A stretch of DNA of 64,000 bases from positions 99,311-163,310 of the forward strand of contig CAZTOW010000018.1 in the NCBI GenBank assembly GCA_964615375.1, written 5' to 3'. Positions 33,994 through 42,900 of this stretch are shown piece after piece (position 1 is the stretch's first letter; each line of letters opens with the position of its first letter). Made by a program: the position numbers and the translations under genes. Source of the DNA: CAZKWG01 sp964615375 (GTDB taxonomy: Bacteria; Myxococcota_A; UBA796; CAZKWG01). A model generated the notes under the pieces. The model had not been told where the DNA came from. It worked only from the letters and a program-made list of their open reading frames with translations, and did not search any database.

Positions 33994-34364
33994 GGGCGCA
34001 TTCCTATCACGCGCGGCCCGCGCCACCCTCCGACCGCCGTCATACCTGAACAGGATGTTGGATGAACGGCCTCCCTGAGCGTGCAGAGGACGCGCTGGTC
34101 GAGCGAGGACGCGCGAGGACCGGCGGCGCGGCGCGCGGAGAGGCTGTCGGACTTGTCGACGAGAGCTGAGACCGACCATTCATTCGTCATCGAATGACCA
34201 ATACCACAATTCTGTTCAGACACCCTCGCGCGCGCCGTCTCTGCGCGCCCTCTCCGCCTCGATCCTCGCGTCCTGGACACGCTCGCTTGACTTCGGTTCG
34301 ACGGATCGCGTAAGGCTTTCATCGGCCACCTGCACCCTTCGTCCCGCCATTCTCGAGGTCCTGC
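33994..34364. other. 371-nt divergent intergenic region, no gene seen
   Basis: No supported coding frame. It separates the divergent cyclase and peptidoglycan-hydrolase genes. It contains a short perfect palindrome at 34181-34196 in a locally AT-rich stretch (34175-34225). On the plus strand TTGACT (34287-34292) lies 18 nt before TAAGGC (34311-34316), a weak promoter candidate for the hydrolase. No terminator-like hairpin with a T-tract was found. Confidence 0.6.
34181..34196. repeat. Operator-like palindrome in the cyclase/hydrolase spacer
   Basis: CATTCG-TCAT-CGAATG is a perfect 6-bp inverted repeat with a 4-nt centre. It stands in an AT-richer stretch midway between the two divergent genes, the usual place for a regulator site. 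Only one copy was noticed. Confidence 0.45.
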
Positions 34365-37154
34365 ATGTCCGCGCTCCTCCAGACGCACCAGCCCGCCCTC
34401 TCGACCTCCACCGGATCCGGCTCCAGCACCAGCACCGGAGGCGAGGATCTCGACTTCGCGCCCGAGAGCAACACCGAAGCCCAGGGTGAGCTGGAGACCC
34501 AGTCCAGCACGGAGGCCGCCGCGCCCGCCGAAGAGGAGGCGGCGGCGGTGGACAACAGCCGCTTCCTGAAGATGGCGGAGAACACCCGCGGGGGTTTCAC
34601 CGCGCGGGCCATCCAGGCGGCGGGCGCGAACGTGAGCGTGGACTCGGTCCTGTCCAAGGACGAGTTCGAGGAGCCCATCACCCGCGCCTCGGCGGCGGCG
34701 GTGGCCTGCCGCGTGCTGGGGCTGGGCTCGGCGCTGGAGGGGCAGCCGGCCATGTTCACCGACGTCCCGCTGAACCACTGGGCGGCGGCCAGCATCTACC
34801 GCTGCCGCGAGACCGGGATCATGAACGGGATGGGCGACGGCAAGTTCAGCCCCAACGACACGCTGGCCGCGGGCGGCGCGGCGCTCGTGCTGAACCGCAT
34901 CGGCGACCCCGAGTGGCGCAGCCCCTTCGACCGCAAGAAGGAGGTGGGCGAGTCCAACGAGCGGCGCGAGATGCCCGAAGGCGTGGACGTGGGCTCGGAC
35001 AAGGACCAGAAGCGGACGTTCACAGACGATCTCTACGACAAGCACAAGGGGATGCTGGCCGACTACGAGGTGAAGCTGTCCAGCGGCCTCCAGTACGGCA
35101 TGGACAAGTTCAAGAAGCTGTTCGAGGCCAACCGCGACCGCTACGAGAGCGTGGCCGCGCAGACGGGGATCCCCGCCGCCCTCATCGCCGCCCTGCACTT
35201 CCGCGAGTCCAGCGGCAACTTCAACACCTACCTGCACCAGGGTGACCCCCTGGGCAAGCCCCCGGTCCACTGGCCGACCAACATCCCCACCTTCCACAAG
35301 TGGGAGGACGCCGCGGTCCACGCCCTCAAGCAGAAGGGCAGCATCAAGAAGGATCTCGGGATGACCGAGGGGACCACGGACCTGGCCAGCATGGCCACCT
35401 TCGCCGAGTACTACAACGGGCTCGGCTACCACAACCGCGGGCGGGTCAGCCCCTACGTGTACTCGGGCACCACGGAGTACACGAAGGGCAAGTACGTCGC
35501 CGACGGCAAGTTCGATCCCAACACGGTGGACGCGCAGCTCGGCGTGGTCGCCATGGTCAGCGCGGTCTCCGGGGACAGCAGCCAGAGCACGCTCCTGGAG
35601 GGCCAGGCCATCAAGGGCGGGAAGGCGGCGGCGGACACCGAGATCAGCATCACGGACGCCAAGGGCAAGGTCCACAAGGCCACCTCCAACACGGGCGGCT
35701 TCTTCACGCTGGAGGGCACGCTGGCCGCGGGGCGGGCGGTGGTGCGCTCGGGCGGCTCGGCGGTGGCGGTCAACGTCACGGCGGGCAAGCCCAGCTGGAC
35801 GCAGATCGATCTCGACAGCAAGGCGAAGGTGGAGGACACGAAGACCACCGACACGAAGAAGGACGACAACAAGTCGGACACGAAGACCGACACCAGCGCG
35901 GCCCTGAACCTGAACGGGACCGTGCTGAAGCGGGGCAGCAAGGGCACGCTGGTCTCCCAGCTCCAGACGCTGTTGAACCAGCACGGAGCGAAGCTGACGG
36001 TGGACGGGGACTTCGGCGCGGCGACCGAGGCGGCGGTCAAGAGCTTCCAGGCGAAGAACGGCCTGGAGGCGGACGGCGTGGTGGGCCCGAAGACGGCGGC
36101 GAAGCTCACGACCAGCGCGAGCTCGGACAGCAACAAGGGCAAGACCGACACCACCAAGGACAGCACGGGCTCCGACGGCTGGCTGGGCAGCGGGATGCTC
36201 AAGAAGGGGGACAACAACGACAAGGTCAAGACCCTCCAGCGCCTGCTCAACGCCAAGGGGGCGAGCCTGACGGTGGACGGGGACTTCGGGCCGGCGACCT
36301 ACGCGGCGGTGCGCGCCTTCCAGTCGGCCAACGGGCTCGAGGTGGACGGCGTGGTCGGCCCGAAGACCGCCTCCATGCTGTCCAGCGCCGACTCCAAGAA
36401 GATCGGCTCGACGAAGAAGGACGACAGCTCCAACTCGGGCAAGGACGAGGAGCCCAGCACCCCGACCGACACGAACTACGACACGCTCAGCGAGGAGCGC
36501 GGGGCGCTGGCCGCGAAGTCCGGGCGCCTGGCCTACACGGAGGGCAAGAAGACCCACGGCGAGGGCTCGTGGGAGAGCTACGGGTCGAACAAGGGACCCT
36601 GGGTCAACAAGTTCAAGGGCGCCAACTACGGCGGCGGCAACGACAACTCGTACGAGTGGTGCGGCATGTACGTGGGCTACAACTTCGCCCGCGCCGGCGT
36701 CCGCAAGGAGATGCTGAAGCACCTCGTCTTCTGGTCGGGCTACCGACTGCACCTCTTCCTCACCCAGGGCAAGTACCTGGACGGCAAGGCGGGCTCCTGG
36801 TGGACCCAGCACAAGACGAAGTCGCTGGCCGGGCTGGCGGGCAGCTCCCGCAAGAAGGCGCTGGACGGCTTCGGTCCGCAGGCGGGCGACATCGTGCTCT
36901 TCCGCAGCGACTACAGCCACGTCGCGATGGTGGACTCCTACGACAGCGCCACCGGCACGCTCAACATCCTCGAGGGCAACCGCTCCAACAAGGTGCAGGC
37001 CACGGCCTACGGCGACAACGACTCGCAGATCACCTTCATCGGGCGGCTCAACGACGCCGACTTCGAGCCGGGCGGCGAGCCGGAGCAGTCGCTGGTGGAC
37101 GCCAAGGACGTCAAGGTCAAGCACGACGACGCGACCTACGGTTCAACGAGCTGA
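34365..37154 (+). CDS. Multidomain peptidoglycan hydrolase (SLH, lysozyme-like, two PG-binding, CHAP/NlpC-like) without signal peptide
   Basis: 929 aa. The N-terminus is Ser/Thr/Glu-rich (MSALLQTHQPALSTSTGSGS) with no Sec or Tat signal. Domains in order: an SLH repeat about 131-180 (FTDVPLNHWAAASIY); a lysozyme-like region about 250-400 with ALHFRESSGNFNTY (E281 the likely acid); a small carboxypeptidase-regulatory-like beta domain about 420-480; two PG_binding_1 domains about 520-580 and 611-672, each with LTVDGDFG and DGVVGPKTA; and a C-terminal amidase domain with Cys766 in YEWCGMYVGY and His852 in DYSHVAMVDSY. Lys/Asp/Thr-rich linkers separate them. It should cut both glycan and peptide bonds of the wall. 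Lack of a signal suggests export by a non-Sec route, lysis or an injection system (inference). The start is uncertain: no strong ribosome site. Confidence 0.85.
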   Translation: MSALLQTHQPALSTSTGSGSSTSTGGEDLDFAPESNTEAQGELETQSSTEAAAPAEEEAAAVDNSRFLKMAENTRGGFTARAIQAAGANVSVDSVLSKDEFEEPITRASAAAVACRVLGLGSALEGQPAMFTDVPLNHWAAASIYRCRETGIMNGMGDGKFSPNDTLAAGGAALVLNRIGDPEWRSPFDRKKEVGESNERREMPEGVDVGSDKDQKRTFTDDLYDKHKGMLADYEVKLSSGLQYGMDKFKKLFEANRDRYESVAAQTGIPAALIAALHFRESSGNFNTYLHQGDPLGKPPVHWPTNIPTFHKWEDAAVHALKQKGSIKKDLGMTEGTTDLASMATFAEYYNGLGYHNRGRVSPYVYSGTTEYTKGKYVADGKFDPNTVDAQLGVVAMVSAVSGDSSQSTLLEGQAIKGGKAAADTEISITDAKGKVHKATSNTGGFFTLEGTLAAGRAVVRSGGSAVAVNVTAGKPSWTQIDLDSKAKVEDTKTTDTKKDDNKSDTKTDTSAALNLNGTVLKRGSKGTLVSQLQTLLNQHGAKLTVDGDFGAATEAAVKSFQAKNGLEADGVVGPKTAAKLTTSASSDSNKGKTDTTKDSTGSDGWLGSGMLKKGDNNDKVKTLQRLLNAKGASLTVDGDFGPATYAAVRAFQSANGLEVDGVVGPKTASMLSSADSKKIGSTKKDDSSNSGKDEEPSTPTDTNYDTLSEERGALAAKSGRLAYTEGKKTHGEGSWESYGSNKGPWVNKFKGANYGGGNDNSYEWCGMYVGYNFARAGVRKEMLKHLVFWSGYRLHLFLTQGKYLDGKAGSWWTQHKTKSLAGLAGSSRKKALDGFGPQAGDIVLFRSDYSHVAMVDSYDSATGTLNILEGNRSNKVQATAYGDNDSQITFIGRLNDADFEPGGEPEQSLVDAKDVKVKHDDATYGSTS

Positions 37155-37188
37155 ATCGCCGCCCCTCCCGAAAGAGCTCTCTCCTGGG

Positions 37189-37224
37189 CTGACACTCCCG
37201 AGCACACCTAGTATGATGTGCTCG
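37189..37224 (+). promoter_or_regulatory. Strong sigma70-type promoter overlapped by an 8-bp perfect dyad
   Basis: CTGACA (37189-37194) and TATGAT (37212-37217) are exactly 17 nt apart and each matches 5 of 6 consensus bases. The inverted repeat CGAGCACA...TGTGCTCG (37199-37206 and 37217-37224, 10-nt centre) spans the -10 box and the predicted start point, so a bound protein would block transcription. The coding start at 37236 is about 12 nt beyond, leaving a very short leader. Confidence 0.6.
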
Positions 37225-37235
37225 GATAGCAGCTC

Positions 37236-39365
37236 ATGGTGCGCTCTTCTCGACATGACACGCGACACTGCACAAGCTTGTGGTTGGCCCTCACGCTGAC
37301 CTCCGCCTGCGCGCCCGTCGAGAAGGTCCCGGACACCGGGGAGCCCGTCGCCGAAGAGCTGCCCGAGGTAGAAGGGGAGGTGGAGGAGGAGGATCCGGTC
37401 GAGCCCGCCCCCTCCCGGCACGAGGATCACGTCCCCGAGTGGGAGCGCACCCCGACCCCGTCCGCCTGGCTCGAGGCCCTCGCCGCGGAAGAGGCGCTGG
37501 TCGTCGCCGCCCGCGGCGCGCCCACCATCCACTACGCGCTGCAGCGCTGGGACGGCGCGGGCTGGCTGGAGATCGGGAGGCTGAGCGGCGACGAGCTGTG
37601 GATCGGCGACCCCGTCCCCGAGGACACGCTCCTGCGGGCGGAGAAGGTCCTGCGCGGGGAGACCACCCCTCCCTTCGAGCCCATCGCGGTGAGCCTGAGC
37701 TGGGAGGAGGAGGAAGAAGGTGATCTCCCGCTGCTCCTGGAGGGTGATGACCTCGAGCTGGAGCTGGCGCTCACCGAGCTCCCCGAGCCCGGGCTCGGGC
37801 GGGCCGCGCTTCATGTGTGGCTGGAGATCGAGGGCGACCCGCTCTACCTGCCGGAGGGCTGCCTGGACGAGGACTGCTGGTCGGAGGAGCACCAGCCCTG
37901 GCTTCAGTCCGACGATCTCGCCCTGATGGACCGTCGACAGCTCGTGAGCTTCGAGGTCCCCGCCCGCGGCCCCGTCGCGGCGACCCTGCATGCGGAGCTC
38001 TCCCTGGAGCGGGAGGGGGAGCAGATCGCCGTCGCCAGCGACGAGCGCTCCTTCGTGCTGCTGGGCGGGCGCTGGCGCTGGGGCGATCTGCACGCGCACA
38101 GCCGCTGGTCCAACGACGGCTGCGAGGACCCGGACACCCTCTGCGGCCCGCGCGGGGCCGAGCCCGCCGAGGACTTCTTCTCCAACGCCGTGGACGTAGG
38201 GCTCGACTTCGCCGCCATCACCGATCACGCCGAGTGGGACTGGTACTGGCCGGACGGCGCCGAGGGCGACCCCATCTCCGTGTGGGACGGCCAGGCCGGC
38301 ACCGCCGCCGCCGCCGTCGACACCCTGGTCCTCCCCATCCTCGGCTACGAGTGGAGCCACGGATCGGAGCTGATGGAGGGGGCGCACCGCCGCGGCAGCC
38401 ACCGCACCGTGCTGCTGAGCGACGCGAGCGCCTGCGAGAGCTACCGCATCGGCGGCCTCTATTCGGAGGACGCCTGGACCCCGGAGAAGGGGGACTGGTA
38501 CTTCACCTCGGACAACGCCTACCGGGCCGACAGCGTGGCCGATCTCTGGACCGCCCTGGACGACGCGGACACGATCTGCGGCACGGAGCTGCGCTGGGTC
38601 ACCTTCGCCCACCACAGCGCCTATGAGATCCCGCAGGCCACCGACTGGGCGCTCAGCGAGAACCAGCCCGACCGCGAGACCCTCATCGAGATCTTCTCCG
38701 AGCACGGCCTGTCCGAGTGCCTGGACACCTCGGAGGACGGCTGCGACTTCGGGCTGAACGAGCGGCAGACCTACTACCCGGACGGATCCGCCCAGGCGGC
38801 CCTGGACGCCGGCTTCCAGCTCGGCTTCGTGGCGGGGACCGACAGCCACGACGCGCGGCCCGGCAGCCTGGACGACGGCCCGGGAGAGGTGGCCTGGTGG
38901 CGCGACTCGGACGGCGACGGGATCGACGACACGCCCACCGTGCAATTCAGCGACGGCGGGCTGACCGGCGCGCTCATCTCGGGAGAGCTGGATGTGGACC
39001 GGCTCTTCGACGCGCTGGAGGCGCGGATGACGGTGGCCACCTCCGGCCCGAGGCCCGAGCTGCGGCTCGCGCTGGTCGGGCTCTCCGGGCAGGTCTACCC
39101 GCCTGGCGCGACGGTCTCCGTGTCGGACTCCCCCTTCAGCATCCTCTTCGAGCTCGAGGACGCGGTGGACGCCACCACGGGCGCGACCCTCGATCGGGTG
39201 GACCAGATCGGCCCGGGGGGCGAGGTCGTCCGCAGCGGCTCCGACCGCGTGCTGGAGCTGGGGTGGGCGCCGGAGTCCGGAGACTGGACCTACCTCCGCC
39301 TCCGCTACCTCTACGAGGACGGCACCGAGGCGCGGGTCTGGGTCTCTCCCTTCTTCGCCGAGTGA
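37236..39365 (+). CDS. PHP-domain / DUF3604-like metal-dependent hydrolase lipoprotein
   Basis: 709 aa. Signal SLWLALTLTSAC with a lipobox Cys near residue 25, then a Glu/Pro-rich linker. A beta-rich region covers about 80-275. The PHP-type domain follows: WGDLHAHS (H286, H288), AAITDHAEW (D330, H331), a long insertion, FAHHSAYE, and the closing GTDSHDARPGS (D536, H538). These residues build the metal site of PHP phosphoesterase-like enzymes and of DUF3604. A C-terminal beta domain begins about 600. The protein should be anchored in the envelope and facing outwards; substrate unknown. It has its own dyad-overlapped promoter. The yqeY ribosome site can pair with sequence just after its stop codon. 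Confidence 0.85.
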   Translation: MVRSSRHDTRHCTSLWLALTLTSACAPVEKVPDTGEPVAEELPEVEGEVEEEDPVEPAPSRHEDHVPEWERTPTPSAWLEALAAEEALVVAARGAPTIHYALQRWDGAGWLEIGRLSGDELWIGDPVPEDTLLRAEKVLRGETTPPFEPIAVSLSWEEEEEGDLPLLLEGDDLELELALTELPEPGLGRAALHVWLEIEGDPLYLPEGCLDEDCWSEEHQPWLQSDDLALMDRRQLVSFEVPARGPVAATLHAELSLEREGEQIAVASDERSFVLLGGRWRWGDLHAHSRWSNDGCEDPDTLCGPRGAEPAEDFFSNAVDVGLDFAAITDHAEWDWYWPDGAEGDPISVWDGQAGTAAAAVDTLVLPILGYEWSHGSELMEGAHRRGSHRTVLLSDASACESYRIGGLYSEDAWTPEKGDWYFTSDNAYRADSVADLWTALDDADTICGTELRWVTFAHHSAYEIPQATDWALSENQPDRETLIEIFSEHGLSECLDTSEDGCDFGLNERQTYYPDGSAQAALDAGFQLGFVAGTDSHDARPGSLDDGPGEVAWWRDSDGDGIDDTPTVQFSDGGLTGALISGELDVDRLFDALEARMTVATSGPRPELRLALVGLSGQVYPPGATVSVSDSPFSILFELEDAVDATTGATLDRVDQIGPGGEVVRSGSDRVLELGWAPESGDWTYLRLRYLYEDGTEARVWVSPFFAE

Positions 39366-39409
39366 TCCGGCCCCAGTGTCCCGTCCCGCGTTATGAAGCG
39401 GGCCGGAGG
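39366..39409 (+). promoter_or_regulatory. Hairpin able to hide the yqeY ribosome-binding site
   Basis: TCCGGCCC (39366-39373, directly after the upstream TGA) is perfectly complementary to GGGCCGGA (39400-39407), and the second arm includes the first three bases of GGAGG (39405-39409), the yqeY ribosome site. An alternative shorter stem CCCGC/GCGGG (39385-39389 with 39398-39402) uses part of the same arm. Translation coupling or terminator-like function are both possible; there is no T-tract. Confidence 0.4.
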
Positions 39410-39413
39410 CACC

Positions 39414-39860
39414 ATGGCTGTCGTAGAGAAGATCTCCGAGGACCTGAAGCAGGCGATGAGGGACCGGGACGCCGCCCGGACCAGCGCCATCCGCAACATG
39501 CGCGCCGCGCTGCTGCTGGCGATGAAGGAGGACGGCTCCCAGACGCTGCCCGACGAGAAGGCCTACGAGGTGCTCCGCCGCCTCGCCAAGCAGCGCCAGG
39601 AGAGCGTGGACGCCTATCGGAGCGCCGGCCGTGAGGATCTCGTCGCCGCGGAGCTCGCCGAGCTCACGCTCATCGAGACCTACCTGCCGCGCCTGGCCGA
39701 CCTGGAGACCACGCGCCAGTGGGTGCAGGAGGCCATCGCCAGCACGGGCGCCACCAGCGCGCGCGACAAGGGCAAGGTCATGGGCGCGCTCATGAAGGCG
39801 CACAAGGCGGACCTGGACGGCAAGCTGGCCAACCAGGTGGTGGCCGAGCTGCTCCCCTGA
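39414..39860 (+). CDS. yqeY: GatB/YqeY domain-containing protein
   Basis: 148 aa. ATG at 39414 follows GGAGG by 4 nt and begins MAVVEKISEDLKQAMRDRD; an in-frame ATG 21 nt earlier lacks a ribosome site. The family pattern is complete: KQAMRDRDAARTSAIRNMRAAL at the N-terminus, EVLRRLAKQRQESVDAYR, LAELTLIETYLP and the final GKVMGALMKAHKADLDGK. This is the helical tail domain of the GatB amidotransferase subunit found alone in many bacteria and thought to interact with tRNA. It lies between the PHP lipoprotein and kinase 6. Confidence 0.93.
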   Translation: MAVVEKISEDLKQAMRDRDAARTSAIRNMRAALLLAMKEDGSQTLPDEKAYEVLRRLAKQRQESVDAYRSAGREDLVAAELAELTLIETYLPRLADLETTRQWVQEAIASTGATSARDKGKVMGALMKAHKADLDGKLANQVVAELLP

Positions 39861-39926
39861 TCGGCGTTGACCGCGCCGTGCACGGCCCCTCACGCCGTCG
39901 CGCCCCCATGCGTGTTCACCCTCGAT

Positions 39927-39932
39927 TAGAAT
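39927..39932 (+). promoter_or_regulatory. TAGAAT -10-like box directly before the kinase 6 start
   Basis: TAGAAT ends 7 nt before ATG 39940, repeating the layout in front of kinase 5. No ribosome site precedes either in-frame ATG here, which supports a leaderless start at 39940 over the ATG at 39931 that lies inside the box. Confidence 0.35.
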
Positions 39933-39939
39933 GCCACCC

Positions 39940-42900
39940 ATGAGCAGCGCGTCCATCCCGCTCGGCCCCTTCGACCTGCTGCGTCCGCTGGGACGCGGCG
40001 GGATGGCCGAGGTCTGGGAGGGGCTGCACCGCGTCCACGGAACCCCGGTCGCCATCAAGGTGCTGACCGGGAAGGGCGCTCGGACGCCGAGCTTCCGCGC
40101 GGCCTTCCGCAACGAGGCCCGCGCCGCGGCAGGGCTGGACCACCCGAACATCCTGCGCGTCTACGACCACGGGGAGATCCCCCCCGAGGTCGAGCGCCTG
40201 ACCGAGGGGAGCCTGCGCGCGGGCGACCCCTTCCTGGTCATGGAGCTGGCCACGGGCGGCTCGCTGGCCCGGCTCTGCGGTCAGCTCGACTGGCCCACGG
40301 TGCGGCGCATCCTCCTGGGCATCCTGGAGGCGCTCGCGCACGCCCACGCGCGCGGGGTCATCCACCGCGACCTGAAGCCCGACAACGTGCTGCTGGTGCA
40401 GGGCGCGGTCAAGGGCACCTGGATGGACGAGGACTCCCTGTTCGGGACCTCGCTCTCGGGCGGCGCCCAGCCCCGCGGCGCGGAGATCAAGCTCTCCGAC
40501 TTCGGGCTCTCGGCGGCGATGGAGCTCTGGGATCCCGCGAGCGACGGGGAGGGGAGCGCGGCGGGCACGCCAGCCTACATGGCCCCGGAGCAGGTCGAGG
40601 GGCGCTGGCGCGACCACGGCCCCTGGACCGACCTCTACGGGCTGGGCTGCCTGGCCTGGGCCCTCGTCTCCGGCGCGGCCCCCTTCGCCGGGCTGCCCGT
40701 CATGGAGCAGATCGAGGCCCACCGCCGGCGGGAGGTCCCCGATCTGAAGGCCTCGGCGAGCTGCGCGCTCCCCCGGGGCTTCGACGACTGGGTCCACCGC
40801 CTGCTGGCCAAGGACCCCGCGGATCGCTTCCGCTGGGCCGCCGACGCCGCCTGGGCCCTCTCCAACCTCGCGGGCGCCGATGAGGAGGCCCAGAGCGCCT
40901 TCCCCTTCCTGGTGAACCTGCCGACCGTGGACCCGCGCGCCGGGGCCACCGTCCACCTCTCCGAGGTCTCGCTGGCCCGCGTCACCTGGGCGGAGATCGA
41001 GGGAGACCCGGACGAGCTCGGCCAGGACCTGGGCGGCGAGCCCCCCCGATCCGCCCTCTGGAGCGCCAACCGCTCCAGCGCGCCCCCCTTCCCCGAGAGC
41101 TGGCGCGGCGCCGGGACCCGGGCCCGCCCCGCGCTGGTCGGCGCCGGGCTCGGGCTCCTCCAGATGCGCGCGCCGCCCCTGGTGGGCCGCGAGGCCGAGC
41201 GCGACCTGCTCTGGTCCGCCCTGTCGGAGGTCCACGCCACCGGCCGCGCGCGCGTCGTGCTGCTGGAGGGCCCCACCGGGATCGGCAAGAGCCGGCTGGC
41301 CCGCTGGCTCTCCGAGCACGCCCACGAGGTCGGCGCCGCCCAGACCTTCCACGCCGCCTTCTCGCCGGAGCACGGCGGCGGGCTGGAGGTCCTGGTCGAG
41401 CGCGCCCTGCGCCTGCGCGGGCTCTCCCGCCCCGAGGCCCAGCTCCGCATCGACGCCCTGCTGCGCGCGCAGGGCGAGCAGTCCCCCGAGGAGGCCGCCG
41501 CGCTCACCGAGCTGGTGATGCCCGCGACCCTCGCCGATCGGGCCGCCGGGGCCCGGGTGGTCCACTTCGGCAGCCCCGCCGAGCGCGTCGCCCTGGTCCA
41601 CCGCTTCCTGGTCCGCTTCAGCGCGGAGCGGCCGGGCATCGTCTGGCTGGACGACGCCCAGAACAGCCGCGACGCCCTGCTCCTGGCCCGGCGGGCCCTC
41701 GAGGAGCCCGTAGACGGCGCCCCCATCCTCCTCCTGCTGACCGTGCAGCAGGACGCGCCCACCTCGCGCGAGGACGCCGCCGCCCTGCTCGGTGAGCTCG
41801 AGCGCACCGCCTCCGTCCAGCGCCTGCGCCTGAGCCCCCTGGACCCGGAGCAGCACGCCGCCCTCATCCGTGAGATCCTCAGCCTGGAGGACGAGCTCCT
41901 CTCGGCCGTGGTCGAGCGCACCGCGGGCAACCCGCTCTTCGCCCTCCAGCTCCTGCGCGCCTGGGCCGATCGCGGCTGGCTGGCCGCCGGGCGCGCGGGG
42001 ATCCGCCTGCGCTCCGGCGCGCGACCGGAGCTGCCCGACTCGCTCTACAAGCTGGGCGAGACCCGGCTCGCCGCACTCCTGGAGGGTCGGCCCGCGGAGG
42101 AGGGCGTCGCGCTGGAGCTCGCCGCGACGCTGGGCCACGAGGTGGACGGCGCGGAGTGGGCGGACGCCGTGGCCCACGCCCGCGCCCGCGTGCCCGCCGA
42201 CCTCATCCACCAGCTCCTCCGCGAGGGCCTGGCCGAGCCGCTGGAGGGCGACAACCTGGGCGGATTCCGCTTCGTCCAGGGCGTGCTGCGGGAGAGCCTG
42301 CTGCGCCGGGCCGCCGAGGGCGGGCGCCTCGCCGATCACCACCGCGTCTGCGCCGAGGTGCTGGCGGCCCGCACCGATCCGGGCGGCGCCCTCGCCGAGC
42401 GCGGGGCGCGGGCCATGCGCCTCGGCCGCCACCTGCGCGCCGCCGGGCGCCCCCGCGAGGCCCTGGAGCCGCTGCTCAACGGCGTGCGCGGCCGGCTGGT
42501 GGGCAGCGACATGGGGCACGCCCGCGCCCTGCTCCGCGAGTGGGAGGCCGCCGCCGGTGAGGCCCGGCTCGCCCCCACGGACGAGCGCTGGGGCGAGGGC
42601 TGGTACCTCTTCGGCGAGGTCTCCATCCGCGAGGGGCGCGCCGAGGAGGGGCGGAGCTGGTTCCAGCACGCCGCCGAGGCCGCCCGCGCCTACGGCTGGC
42701 GCGAGCTGCTGGCCCGCTCTCTGGTGGGCGTGGCCTGGGCGAGCCTGGACCTCGGCGAGTACGACGTCTCCGAGCGCAGCCTGGACGAGGCCGATCGCGC
42801 GCTCGCCGGGCTGGTTCGACCGAAGATCGAGGCCGAGCTCCTGCGCTTCCGCGCGCGCCTGCTGCTCTGGCGCGGCGAGCACGACGAGGCCCTGCGCGTG

